A DNA stretch of 64,000 nucleotides from Helicobacter felistomachi (GTDB lineage: Bacteria > Campylobacterota > Campylobacteria > Campylobacterales > Helicobacteraceae). The stretch spans positions 1,426,001-1,490,000 of the forward strand of contig NZ_AP028022.1 in NCBI RefSeq assembly GCF_030296895.1. Reading direction: 5' to 3'. Positions 17,116 through 25,650 of this stretch are shown piece after piece (the first letter of the stretch is position 1; each line of letters begins with the position of its first letter). Both the position numbers and the translations under genes were made by a program. The notes beneath the pieces are model-generated. The model made no database searches. It saw only the letters and a list, made by a program, of their open reading frames with translations, and was not told the DNA's origin.

Positions 17116-18957
17116 CTAGTCCTTTTGGTCGTAGCTTAGGTTATTGGGGCGTTTTGCCTCGTATCTCAAGCCTTTTGTTGGCATGGATTCGTAATCTTTG
17201 TTACTTGCCGAAAGCACAAGACTATCTATGGACTGGTAAAAGCTGTCAATGGATTGTACTAAATTTAACATGGTGGATATGTCGCTAAGCTCGCCCGCAT
17301 CGTATTCGCTACCGGCGTGTTTGTCTAAACGCACCAAAGCCCCCACTAATTTATTACGCACATTCAAGCGGATTTTCTCGCGTAATTGACTGCTGTAATT
17401 ACAATCTCGCCCCTCGCGGATTAGCTCCTCGTGCGCCACAGCCTCGCCGGCGTTTTTTAGGTGCAATTTTTGTGCTTGCACCCGAATGGCGTGGATTTTA
17501 GCGTGCATGGTCTTGGTGATGGGCGTGGTGGCGTGTAAAGCCCTTCTTAGCAAGTCTAGGGTTAAGCTCTGCTTTTCAATAAACGCCTCTTGCACCGCTA
17601 ATTTGACAAGATTTTCTAAATCCGCCCCGCTAAAGCCCTCGCACTCTTTAGCAAGGCTTGCTAAGTCTAGGGGCTCTGGGTTTTGCTGGCGTTTTTGTAG
17701 GTGGATTTTTAAAATCTGCTCTCGCTCTGCTGCGCCGGGCAAATCCACAAAAAAGAGCTCGTCAAAGCGCCCCTTTCTTAAAAACTCAGGGGGAAATCTT
17801 GTAATGTCATTGGCTGTGGCTACGATAAACACCATGCTGGTCTTCTCCTCCATCCATGTCAAAAAATGCCCGAATAAGCGCTTACTCACCTCGTGTGCGC
17901 CCTCGTTTGCCCCCATCCCGCTAAACGCCTTTTCGATTTCATCGATCCACAGCACACAGGGGCTGATCGCCTCGGCTAATTGCAAAGCCGCACGCATGTT
18001 CTCCTCGCTTTGGCCTATAAACTTGCCAAACAACCGCCCCACATCTAGGCGCACTAAGGGGAGCTTAAACAACCCCGCACACGCCTTCGCGCTTAAAGAC
18101 TTCCCACACCCGGGCACGCCCACAACCAACACGCCCTTTGGCATATCCACGTCCTTTTGCATAGCCTGATCCAAATTGGCGATGATGTGCGCCTGCGCTT
18201 GTAGCCAGTGTTTGAGCTTTTCTAGCCCGCCCATGTGGGCTAAGTCCTCGCCCTCCTTAGGGCGCACCATTTCTAAGAGATTGGTCTTTTTAATGCGTTG
18301 TTCTTTCTCTTGGATCACAAAGTCGCGGCTTTGGGCGTTGATACCCCCCCTTTCGTAGTAGGCTAGGCGTAAAATCTGCTCGATTTGCACCTCTCTTAAG
18401 CCCTTGCAATCTAGGGCAAGCTCCTTTGCCACTTGCTCCTCTAGGGGGATTTGGTTGGCTTGGGCAAACTTCTTAAGGGTGGCTAGGATTTGGGTTTTAT
18501 CGGGTAGGGGGACATCAAAAATGCGGGTGTAAATCTCTAGCTCTTTGGGGATGGTGGGCGTGCCTAAATGGCTGGAGAAAATAAAAATCGTGGCGTTGTA
18601 ATCGGCGTTGTTTAAAATAAAACGCGCCATGCGTTGCAACAAAGCCACCGCACTAGGGCTTTGCTCTAGCTCATTCTCAATGTCTTTAAGCACCAAAAAC
18701 AGCTCGGTGTCAAAGGGGCGGTCGTAGTGGGCTTTTAAAAAGCTTGTTAAATCTTGGGGGTGCTCTAAATCTAGGGGGCGTTTGCTTTGAAAATCTAATG
18801 CGCCTAGGGCGTTGTCAAATTCTAAACACGCCCTGCCCTCTCTGACTTGCTCTATCAGCACATCTAGCGCGTCCTTGTCTTGGCATTGCAGATACAAAAT
18901 GGGGGCGTGGGTGTCTATGAGTTGCTGGAGTTGTTGGGCTAAATTTGTGGGGGTCAT
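17116..18957 (-). CDS. Ycf46-like AAA+ ATPase (operon gene B)
   Basis: A 613-residue cytosolic AAA+ protein. Residues 1-200 form a degenerate, inactive-looking AAA-like domain (no Walker A), typical of Ycf46 proteins, ending CKGLREVQIEQILRLAYYE. Residues 235-470 are the active domain: Walker A GVPGCGKS (280-287), a pore-loop-like FGKFIGQSEEN, Walker B CVLWIDEIE (D339/E340), sensor 1 ATAND, and arginine fingers in LRKGRFDE (R394, R397). A helical lid follows (FSGADLENLVKLAVQEAF), then 140 residues of unique helical tail. The start is 9 bases after gene A and the end 1 base before gene C. Such ATPases remodel partner proteins; the partners here are probably the products of A and C. No H. pylori counterpart known to me. 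Confidence 0.85.
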   Translation of the reverse strand: MTPTNLAQQLQQLIDTHAPILYLQCQDKDALDVLIEQVREGRACLEFDNALGALDFQSKRPLDLEHPQDLTSFLKAHYDRPFDTELFLVLKDIENELEQSPSAVALLQRMARFILNNADYNATIFIFSSHLGTPTIPKELEIYTRIFDVPLPDKTQILATLKKFAQANQIPLEEQVAKELALDCKGLREVQIEQILRLAYYERGGINAQSRDFVIQEKEQRIKKTNLLEMVRPKEGEDLAHMGGLEKLKHWLQAQAHIIANLDQAMQKDVDMPKGVLVVGVPGCGKSLSAKACAGLFKLPLVRLDVGRLFGKFIGQSEENMRAALQLAEAISPCVLWIDEIEKAFSGMGANEGAHEVSKRLFGHFLTWMEEKTSMVFIVATANDITRFPPEFLRKGRFDELFFVDLPGAAEREQILKIHLQKRQQNPEPLDLASLAKECEGFSGADLENLVKLAVQEAFIEKQSLTLDLLRRALHATTPITKTMHAKIHAIRVQAQKLHLKNAGEAVAHEELIREGRDCNYSSQLREKIRLNVRNKLVGALVRLDKHAGSEYDAGELSDISTMLNLVQSIDSFYQSIDSLVLSASNKDYESMPTKGLRYEAKRPNNLSYDQKD

Positions 18958-18966
18958 GGGGGGTCC

Positions 18967-20024
18967 TTAAAGGTCGAGTTCTAGGTATTGCAAAGTTTGT
19001 TTGCCTAGTCTTGTATTATTAGCAGATACAATTTTTAGGGTGTTTGAGATAAATAAAACCACATTGTTTTTAAGTGGTTTGTTATTTTTATCCACAAACT
19101 GTATCTCATCAGCTCCTAAATGACTTTCAAAACAAACAATTTTGCCAAAATCATAGTGCTCTGTGCGTAAGGTGTCAAAGTCCAAAGTAAGCGTATGGAT
19201 TCTTGTGCCTAAAAGTTGAGCCATATCGCTTAAAATATATGGCAAAGAATGGGGTAAAACATGATTAAATTGCTCAATCTCATGTGCTGTAAATATAGGA
19301 TGAGCTAAAAGATAAATTAGCAGGGCTTGGTGGCTGTTCTGTGTAAATACAGGGTTGTTTAAATCAGCTGCGCTAAAATAGATATGATTAATTAGTCCCA
19401 TTCTTTGTCTGGGGGCGGCCATTTTATCTATTGCTTCGTCTATACATGTCATCATTGATACATATAAATGCTCGACAATCCCGGTTTTGTCTTTTTCCAA
19501 AAAGTCGGCGTAATCTTTGAGCAACTCTTTTAAAGCCGCCTTGCCTGTTGCTAAATCTTTGGCGTTGAGAAGTTTTTCTTTAAGCGTGTTGTAAGTTTTT
19601 CGCCTTGCCTCTAGGCTGGGAGTGGGGGGGGAGATTGCAGGGTTTGGATTTGCGCCTTTAGGCTTGCAATCTCGACTTTTAATGCCTCTTTTTCTGCCTC
19701 TAGGGCTTGTTTATCCTCTGCCTTTTTATGTGCCTCTAGCATGTCTTGGATACTCTCCTTGCTCTCCTCAATCCCAAACACCCCACATAACGCATTTAAA
19801 ATCTCTGCGTCTGTGGTGGCTGTAATCCCCTCCACGCCTTGTAACAGCTCTGCACACTCCCGTCCCTCTTTGCTTTTCTCGCTTACCCTTGAGCGCAACC
19901 AGCGGTGCAGAGTTTGGCTTTGGTAATGCTCCAAAATATCCAGCAAATTAAAATGCTCTTTGAGCTGCTCTAAACTCGTAACTCTTTCCCCATCGCAAGC
20001 TAGGGCAAACTTGGCTAACTTCAT
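18967..20024 (-). pseudogene. Helical/coiled-coil protein split at a C8 tract (operon gene A)
   Basis: Read here as one gene of about 350 codons. From ATG 20024 the first 137 residues give an N-terminal module (LEQLKEHFNLLDILEHY, LHRWLRSRVSEKSKEGRECA, EILNALCGVFGIEE), then a coiled coil (KQALEAEKEALKVEIASLKA), then LQSPPPLPA and a stop. The stop is reached only because of a G8 run on the plus strand (19624-19631). With 9 or 6 bases the frame continues without a gap into TPSLEARRKTYNTLKEKLLN and the 185-residue domain ending TLQYLELDL at 18967. That second domain has no ribosome binding site of its own. The N-terminal pattern (W-L-R-x-R, then LC-x-x-FGI) recalls a small module I associate with bacterial stress and conflict proteins, from memory. 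Either phase-variable or a sequencing error; it heads the operon with the AAA+ ATPase. Confidence 0.6.
19624..19631. repeat. G8/C8 homopolymer splitting operon gene A
   Basis: Eight Gs on the plus strand (eight Cs in the coding strand) lie exactly at the join of the two half-genes. Lengths of 6 or 9 put them in one frame. Confidence 0.95.
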
Positions 20025-20086
20025 GGATCACTCCTTACCTAAAATAAAAAGCCTTATTCTAGGATATTTTAACTTAGGCTTGTGGC

Positions 20087-21079
20087 TTAGAGATTTAGGT
20101 GGGGCAAAGCGTGCATGATTTTAAGGCTAAGGGCGCTTTTGGGGGCGTTTTTGAAGTCTTTTAGGGGGATTTTGACAAGGTCGTTGGGGTCTAAATCCGC
20201 CAAAGTGGCTTCATAGATTTTGGCACTCAGGCGGTATTTGGTGTAGCTGTGGCGCACTTGGGCTAAAAGGGGCAAGTGGATTTGCTCTTGCTCTTTGAGT
20301 AGGGGGATTTGGTGCAAGTGAGCGTATAGCCCCTTTTTGGCACAAGTTAAATATAAAAACCCCCCTTGCAGACACACGCCGTAATGCTTGGTGATGGGCG
20401 TGCTGGGGGGCTTTTTAGCGACGCTGAAACTTTTTAAATCGTGCTTGCCCTTGCAGGCTTGTTGCAGGGGGCAGAGCAGACAGGCGGGGTTAGCGGGGGT
20501 GCAAACCAGCGCGCCTAAGTCGATCAAGGCTTGGTTGTGATCAAAGGGGTTGTTGGGGTTTAAAAACTCTAGGGCTTTTGCTTGCAAGAGTTTGGCAAGG
20601 CTTGGGCTCTTAGGGTCTAGGGCAAATAGGCGTAAAAGCACCCGTGAAACATTGGCATCGACCACGCCTACCGCTTGTTTGTAGCCAAAGCACAAGATCG
20701 CGTTTGCGCTGTAATCGCCGATACCCGGCAAGGCTCTTAGGGCTTGGTAGTCGTTAGGCAGCTGCCCCCCATGCAATTCACAACAAATTTGTGCGCTTTT
20801 GTGTAAATTCTTTGCCCGAGCGTAGTAGCCCAAACCCTGCCACAACAATAAAACCTGCTCTAATTTCGCCTCTGCTAGGGCTTTTAAGGTCGGCAGGGCT
20901 TTTAAAAAAGGGGGGTAGAATTTGTCTAACACCACGCCGATTTGGGTTTGTTGCGACATGATTTCGCTGACATAGACTTCATAGGGGGCGTTTGCGCCCT
21001 TTAAATGGCGTATGGGTAGGTCAATGCGCCCACTGGTGGCATACCACTTTAAAAGGGCGTTGTGTAGGGGTTCAAACAT
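20087..21079 (-). CDS. mutY: A/G-specific adenine DNA glycosylase MutY
   Basis: Removes adenine mispaired with 8-oxoguanine. The 330-residue protein has the N-terminal catalytic helix EVYVSEIMSQQTQIGVVLDK with the catalytic Glu, the helix-hairpin-helix ALPGIGDYSANAILCFGY, the catalytic Asp in GVVDANVSRVLLR, and the 4Fe-4S loop CTPANPACLLCPLQQAC (C-x6-C-x2-C-x5-C). The last 100 residues are the NUDIX-like 8-oxoG recognition domain (HLPLLAQVRHSYTKYRL). Length matches H. pylori MutY. A TATAAT box is visible 23 bases upstream of the ATG, so it is transcribed separately from the operon downstream of it on the same strand, though readthrough into gene A (63 bases away) is possible. Confidence 0.95.
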   Translation of the reverse strand: MFEPLHNALLKWYATSGRIDLPIRHLKGANAPYEVYVSEIMSQQTQIGVVLDKFYPPFLKALPTLKALAEAKLEQVLLLWQGLGYYARAKNLHKSAQICCELHGGQLPNDYQALRALPGIGDYSANAILCFGYKQAVGVVDANVSRVLLRLFALDPKSPSLAKLLQAKALEFLNPNNPFDHNQALIDLGALVCTPANPACLLCPLQQACKGKHDLKSFSVAKKPPSTPITKHYGVCLQGGFLYLTCAKKGLYAHLHQIPLLKEQEQIHLPLLAQVRHSYTKYRLSAKIYEATLADLDPNDLVKIPLKDFKNAPKSALSLKIMHALPHLNL

Positions 21080-21101
21080 GCCTTGCTCTCCAAAAGGTGC
21101 T

Positions 21102-21107
21102 ATTATA
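21102..21107 (-). promoter_or_regulatory. -10 box for mutY, possibly shared with ybeY
   Basis: CACTATAATAG on the minus strand gives TATAAT 23 bases before the mutY ATG. The plus strand of the same spot reads TATTAT, 27 bases before ybeY, so a divergent pair of promoters is possible. Confidence 0.5.
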
Positions 21108-21132
21108 GTGCTTTTCTCTTAAAGGGAGTGTT

Positions 21133-21573
21133 GTGGAGTTTCAAATAGATTTGATCGATGAAGTGCAAAGCGGGCTAGGGGATTTAAGAGAGCACTTAAC
21201 CCCCCTGATGGCGCATTTAGGCAAAAAAGGGGGGGTGGAAGTGGTGTTGGTGAGCCCTGAGCGCATACAAGAGTTAAACGCCTTGTATCGGGGGGTCAAT
21301 AAGCCCACTGATGTTTTGAGCTTTCCTACTGATATGCCCTTTAGCGACTTTTTAGGCAGCGTGGTGGTGAATGTCGCCCTGGCTCAAGAGCAAGCGGCAA
21401 AGTGGGGGCATCGCCTTTTAGATGAAGTAACGCTTTTATTCTTGCATGGCTATTTGCACCTGCTGGGCTACGACCATGAAACAGACAGCGGGGAGCAAAG
21501 GGCGTTAGAGCAAGAAATCATACAAGCCTTTAACTTGCCTGCTAGCTTGATTGTGCGGAGCGAAAGTCTTTAA
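21133..21573 (+). CDS. ybeY: Endoribonuclease YbeY (16S rRNA maturation)
   Basis: Single-strand endoribonuclease acting in 16S rRNA 3'-end maturation and ribosome quality control. The 146-residue product has LNALYRGVNKPTDVLSFP and the zinc-binding signature LHGYLHLLGYDHETD (three His). The start is GTG 21133, with GGGAG eight bases upstream. The 3' end overlaps the convergent tilS gene by about 30 bases if tilS is read to its natural stop. No frame damage. Confidence 0.93.
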   Translation: MEFQIDLIDEVQSGLGDLREHLTPLMAHLGKKGGVEVVLVSPERIQELNALYRGVNKPTDVLSFPTDMPFSDFLGSVVVNVALAQEQAAKWGHRLLDEVTLLFLHGYLHLLGYDHETDSGEQRALEQEIIQAFNLPASLIVRSESL

Positions 21574-22549
21574 GCTGCTTGAAAGTGTCCGCCCACTTAA
21601 GGGTAAAGAAAAGGGGGCGCACTAAGGGGGGGATGTGTAACTTGCGGCACGCGTCTTTATAGGCTTTAGATAGGGGGTTTAGAGTTTAGGGCTTTTCCCA
21701 CATAAACAAGCCCCCCTCCACAGCCCACGACATAGCCCCCCCCCCACGACCCCATTAAAGCCTTGTTGCTCTAACTCTAGGCGTTGTTTGCCGCTCAACA
21801 CATAGCCTAATTTTTTCAGCAAGCTATCTATGTAGTAAAGATTTTGCCCCCCTGTTTGAAAGACATACACCCCATTAAGCTTAAGATAGTTTAGGGGCGG
21901 ATAAAGGGCATGTTTTTCTAACTCTAACGCCTTAAAGCTACGCACCAAACCGCTAACCCCCATTAAATCTAAAAAAGGCGTGGCTAGGCTGTGGCGGATC
22001 AAATTGCGTTTAAAGCGGGTGTCTTGATTCGTGTCGTCTTCAAAGTAGCGGTGGTTGTGGGCGTGTAGATAGTCTAGCAGGGCGGATTTGGGGGTGTAAA
22101 TCAAGGGGCGCACTAAGGTGTAGTGTTGGCGCAGCTCTAGGGCGTGAAAGCCCAGCAAGGTTTGCAAACTTGCCCCTTTGGCTAGTTGCATGAAAAACCA
22201 TTCTAATTTGTCGTTGAAATGGTGGGCTAAAATTAAATGGGTGTAGCCAAACTCCCTAATCAAGCCCTCAAAGAAGGCGTAGCGGGCTTTACGCCCTTGT
22301 GCCTCTAAATTGCCCCCTTTTAGGCTTACTTTTTTGGTGTGGACTTGTTTTTGATGCCTTGCGCCTAGCTCTTTGGCATAGGCGATCTCATCTTGTGCCT
22401 GCGCCCTTAAGCCGTGATCTAAAATGGCTAAATCAAAGTTACAGCCCCTTTCAAGCAACAAGAAAAACAACGCCACAGAATCGCCCCCAGAAAAGCCCAG
22501 TAACCCCCGCCCCCCTTAAACTTTCCACGCCCTCTAAAATGATTTGCAT
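21542..22549 (-). pseudogene. tilS: tRNA(Ile)-lysidine synthetase TilS, several homopolymer frameshifts
   Basis: Essential enzyme that makes lysidine at the wobble base of tRNA-Ile(CAU). ATG 22549 opens MQIILEGVESLRGAG. A G5 run (C5, 22504-22508) then breaks the frame just before the ATP pyrophosphatase P-loop LLGFSGGDSVAL; four would keep it. The long middle part from there carries LDHGLRAQAQDE, EAQGRKARYAFF, LAHHFNDKLEWFFMQLAKGA and DTRFKRNLIRH. Near the 3' end a G10 run (C10, 21736-21745) and a C5 run each shift the frame by one; with 9 and 4 the protein continues GYVVGCGG...YKDACRKLHIPPLVRPLFF, the usual TilS C-terminal domain, to a stop at 21542. Because TilS is indispensable, most of these breaks are likely sequencing errors. 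Confidence 0.85.
21736..21745. repeat. C10/G10 homopolymer in tilS
   Basis: The longest mononucleotide G/C run in the window, in the C-terminal coding region of tilS. Nine would join it to the conserved C-terminal domain. Confidence 0.95.
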
Positions 22550-22650
22550 TTAAGCCCTAATTTAGATTGTGTCGCCTAGAATACGCGCATTGTTGCTCCA
22601 TTTACCCTAGATTAACTTAATTCCATTCTACAATAAGGAGCAACCCCGTC

Positions 22651-23964
22651 ATGTTAGCGTTTTTGTCCCAGTCTTTTCAGTTCAAAGAGCGCCATACTTC
22701 GCTAGGCATCGAAACCCTGGCTGGCTTAACCACTTTCTTCACCATGGCCTATATTGCGATTGTCAATCCCGCTGTTTTACACAAGGCAGGCATGGACTTT
22801 GACGGCGTGTTTGTGGCGACCTTGATCGCCACGATTGCAGGCACGCTGATCATGGGGATTGTCGCCAACTACCCCATCGCCATCGCCCCGAGCATGGGCA
22901 TGAACGCCTATTTTACCTTTGTCTTGGTGCTGGGTATGGGCATGTCTTGGCACACTGCTTTAGGGAGCGTCTTTTGGGCTTCTTTGATTTTTTTAACCCT
23001 GTCTTTAACGGGCTTTAGAGAAGCCTTGATTAAGGCAATCCCCACTTCTTTAAAAGCGGGGATCACGGCAGGCATTGGGCTTTTCATCGCCTTCATTGGC
23101 ATGCAAAACGCCCATTTAGTCGAGCCCTCCAGCGCCACGATCATCACGCTAGGCAACTTCTCTAAACCCATCGCCTACATGTCGCTCATTGGGTTATTTA
23201 TCACCATTGTTTTATTGGTCAATCGCGTCAAAGCCGCGATTTTCTTAGGCATTTTAATCACCGCAATTTTGGCGGTGCTCTTGGGGCATTTAAAACTGCC
23301 CGATCATCTCTTTGAATTGCCTAAACATATAGAGAGCACCTTTTTTAAACTGGATATTTTAAGCGCGCTTAAGCCCGACTTGGGGGCGGTGATCTTCACT
23401 TTCTTTTTAGTCATGCTCTTTGACACCACTGCGACCATGATCGGCGTGGCGCAACAAGCGCACTTGATGCAAGGCGATCGCTTTTTAAATGCCAAAAGCG
23501 CCTTAAGTGCGGATGCGATCGCCAGCACCATAGGGGCGTTGGCGGGGACTTCGCCCACTTCGACCTATATCGAGTCGGGGGCAGGGGTGAGCGTGGGCGG
23601 GCGCACGGGCTTTACTTGTGTGGTTGTCGCCCTGCTCTTTGCATGCCTCATCTTTCTAGCCCCCTTAGCCAAAGCCCTAGCCAGCGTGCCCGCCATCACC
23701 TCCCCGGCTCTCATCATCGTGGGCTTTATGATGATGAGCCATTTGAGCGAAATTGATTGGCATGACCTAGAAGAAGCCTTGCCCGCCTTTTTCGTGCTCT
23801 TTTGGATTCCCATCTCTTATAGCATCACCAATGGCGTGGGTATGGGGCTCATCATTTACCCACTCATTAAAATCGCTCGGGGCAAGTTTAAACAAGTCCA
23901 TCCCCTGCTCTATCTCTTCGGGGCGTTGTTTGTGGTGCAGTTTGTGATCGACATGCACGGGTAG
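22651..23964 (+). CDS. NCS2-family purine (adenine/guanine/hypoxanthine) permease, AzgA type
   Basis: Inner-membrane proton symporter for purine bases. The 437-residue protein has about 12-14 hydrophobic segments and the AzgA/PbuG signatures: ETLAGLTTFFTMAYIAIVNP in the first helix, APSMGMNAYFTF (the TM3 substrate half-helix), PTSLKAGITAGIGLFIAFIG, VMLFDTTATMIGVA, and GTSPTSTYIESGAGVSVGGRTGF, the TM10 signature. AAGGAG precedes ATG 22651 by 10 bases. It is transcribed alone and stays in frame throughout, despite several G runs. Substrate preference among purines cannot be told. Confidence 0.93.
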   Translation: MLAFLSQSFQFKERHTSLGIETLAGLTTFFTMAYIAIVNPAVLHKAGMDFDGVFVATLIATIAGTLIMGIVANYPIAIAPSMGMNAYFTFVLVLGMGMSWHTALGSVFWASLIFLTLSLTGFREALIKAIPTSLKAGITAGIGLFIAFIGMQNAHLVEPSSATIITLGNFSKPIAYMSLIGLFITIVLLVNRVKAAIFLGILITAILAVLLGHLKLPDHLFELPKHIESTFFKLDILSALKPDLGAVIFTFFLVMLFDTTATMIGVAQQAHLMQGDRFLNAKSALSADAIASTIGALAGTSPTSTYIESGAGVSVGGRTGFTCVVVALLFACLIFLAPLAKALASVPAITSPALIIVGFMMMSHLSEIDWHDLEEALPAFFVLFWIPISYSITNGVGMGLIIYPLIKIARGKFKQVHPLLYLFGALFVVQFVIDMHG

Positions 23965-24080
23965 TTGTAGCCCCTCTAAAACCTCTTTTACATCAGTGTC
24001 CCCCATTTGGGCGGATTTTTCAAAGGTTGCCCATGTTGCGCGCCTTTTTGTGGTGGGTTTGGAGTGCTTGGTGGGTCGCC

Positions 24081-24296
24081 TTATATGTCTAAATTGCCTG
24101 GTTGTAGATAGAGCAAAGAGTCTACCATGGGTAGCTTAGCACTTTGGATCTGTCTGTCTAGGCAGTCTTGCACCTTGTCGGTTTCTTTAAATGCGGGGGC
24201 TTGGCTAGTGGTGTAGTTGTATGTCAAGCTTGGCATAACAAGGGCCCTAAGCTCCAACAACACCATCTTAAGAATCTTGTGTTTCAACACAAACAC
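24081..24296 (-). CDS. Small hypothetical protein
   Basis: A 71-residue frame from GTG 24296, with no recognised family. The N-terminal part is hydrophobic (ILKMVLLELRALVMPSL) and the rest hydrophilic with aromatic and acidic residues (KVQDCLDRQIQSAKLPMVDS). A one-base change near the N-terminus could make a secreted-protein signal, so it may be a damaged lipoprotein gene. No convincing ribosome binding site. Weakly supported. Confidence 0.35.
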   Translation of the reverse strand: MFVLKHKILKMVLLELRALVMPSLTYNYTTSQAPAFKETDKVQDCLDRQIQSAKLPMVDSLLYLQPGNLDI

Positions 24297-24438
24297 CCCT
24301 TAGTAATAAGGTGTAAAAAATTATAAAATAAGGCGATCGCAACACAGGTGTTTCATGGCGAGGATTTGGGCTTGTTTTAAGTTTCTTTGTGTAAAAATCG
24401 CTCCTTATTAGGCTAAAACTTAAGTTGAGAGGTGTTTT

Positions 24439-25047
24439 TTGTTATCTCGTTATTTCTTTCAAGAAGATTTAGCCTTCGTACCTAACCACCGCTTGCGCTA
24501 CTTAAGTTTAAGCGTGGCGTGTTTGGGGATCGCCTTTATCTTAGGCATCATTGGGCTGTATTTGATGCCTGAGAGCGTGACACATTGGACGAAGCAGAAA
24601 TTCGGGCTGATGAGTTGGCTAGAAAATGTCCACCTGGGCCCTGTATTTGACAACGATCTATTTATTTTTAATTGGGTTTTGCACCCCTACTTTGGAGCGA
24701 TTTATTTCATGCAAGCCCGCGTGGCGGGGTATAAATTTTTTACGGGGGTGTTGTTTACAGCATTGGTGTCGACCTTTTTTTGGGAGTATGGACTAGAGGC
24801 GTTTGTCGAAATCCCCAGCATCCAAGACTTGATCTGCACCCCCACCCTAGGCCCGCTTGTGGGCGAGGTGTTCTACCGCACAAGCCAAAGGTTACAAAGG
24901 CCCAACAAATTGCCTAAGTTTTTCGTGGGCTGTGCGCTCTTTTTCTTGGATTTTATCGGCTTTAGCATCCAAAAACTTGGCTTTGCTAGGGCCTGTGGGA
25001 TTTGCAACAAAAACGCCGTTTACCAACAAGACACCCCAAAATGCTAG
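24439..25047 (+). CDS. DUF3943 domain-containing membrane protein
   Basis: A 202-residue protein with hydrophobic segments at residues 24-45, 98-115 and 160-180. The DUF3943 core is clear: FIFNWVLHPYFGAIYFMQAR, then FFWEYGLEAFVEIPSIQDLI and TPTLGPLVGEVFY. Family members sit near or in the outer or inner membrane, and their function is unknown. The start is TTG 24439 (LSRYFF) with GAGAGG 7 bases before it; no in-frame ATG precedes it. It lies 27 bases upstream of ribA on the same strand and could be the first gene of the ribA-moa operon. Confidence 0.8.
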   Translation: MLSRYFFQEDLAFVPNHRLRYLSLSVACLGIAFILGIIGLYLMPESVTHWTKQKFGLMSWLENVHLGPVFDNDLFIFNWVLHPYFGAIYFMQARVAGYKFFTGVLFTALVSTFFWEYGLEAFVEIPSIQDLICTPTLGPLVGEVFYRTSQRLQRPNKLPKFFVGCALFFLDFIGFSIQKLGFARACGICNKNAVYQQDTPKC

Positions 25048-25074
25048 ATTATCCCCCTACGAAGTGAGGTTTTA

Positions 25075-25650
25075 ATGCAATTTCAAGTTTCTAACCAAGC
25101 CAAGTTGCCGACCCCCTTTGGCGACTTCTGCTTGCAATCGTTTAAAGAACAACAAGGGGCTTTGGAGTTAGACCATTTGGTGGTTTTCACCAAAGAGTTG
25201 GGCGAGTCGCCCCTAGTGCGGGTGCATTCTGAATGCCTCACCGGCGATGTCTTTAGCTCGCAAAAGTGCGACTGCGGAGGGGAGTTACAAATGGCGTTAG
25301 AGCGCATCGGCAAGGAGGGGGGCATGCTCATTTACTTGCGCCAAGAGGGGCGGGGCATCGGGTTATTTAACAAGATCAATGCTTATGCCTTACAAGATCA
25401 AGGCTACGACACCATAGAGGCAAACGAGGCGATTGGCTTTAAGGACGATGAGCGCGATTACACCATCGTTAAGCACATTTTCACACACTATGGCATCCGT
25501 AAAATCCGTCTCCTCACCAATAACCCCAAGAAAATAGAGGCGTTAAAGGCGTTTGTAGAAATCAAGCGGTGCAGTATTTTGGTGCCCAGCAACTGCCACA
25601 ACCACGCCTATTTGCAAACCAAAAAACTCAAGATGGGGCATTTGCTCTAA
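25075..25650 (+). CDS. ribA: GTP cyclohydrolase II
   Basis: First step of riboflavin synthesis: opens GTP to 2,5-diamino-6-ribosylamino-pyrimidinone phosphate. The 191-residue single-domain enzyme has [20 protein letters not shown] with the zinc cysteines, [20 protein letters not shown] with the catalytic Arg, and [17 protein letters not shown] (GTP-binding Asn). No DHBP synthase domain is fused. GAGG precedes the ATG. The stop codon overlaps the ATG of moeA (TAATG), so ribA and moeA are translationally coupled. Confidence 0.97.
   Translation: MQFQVSNQAKLPTPFGDFCLQSFKEQQGALELDHLVVFTKELGESPLVRVHSECLTGDVFSSQKCDCGGELQMALERIGKEGGMLIYLRQEGRGIGLFNKINAYALQDQGYDTIEANEAIGFKDDERDYTIVKHIFTHYGIRKIRLLTNNPKKIEALKAFVEIKRCSILVPSNCHNHAYLQTKKLKMGHLL

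Noticed and set aside
17486-18169. 227-codon plus-strand frame inside the AAA+ ATPase gene
   Set aside because: Antisense shadow; the minus-strand frame has all Walker and sensor motifs.
18967-19524. Separate 185-codon gene at the operon start
   Set aside because: It has no ribosome binding site and its frame is open upstream through the C8 tract into the coiled-coil half, so one frameshifted gene is the better reading.
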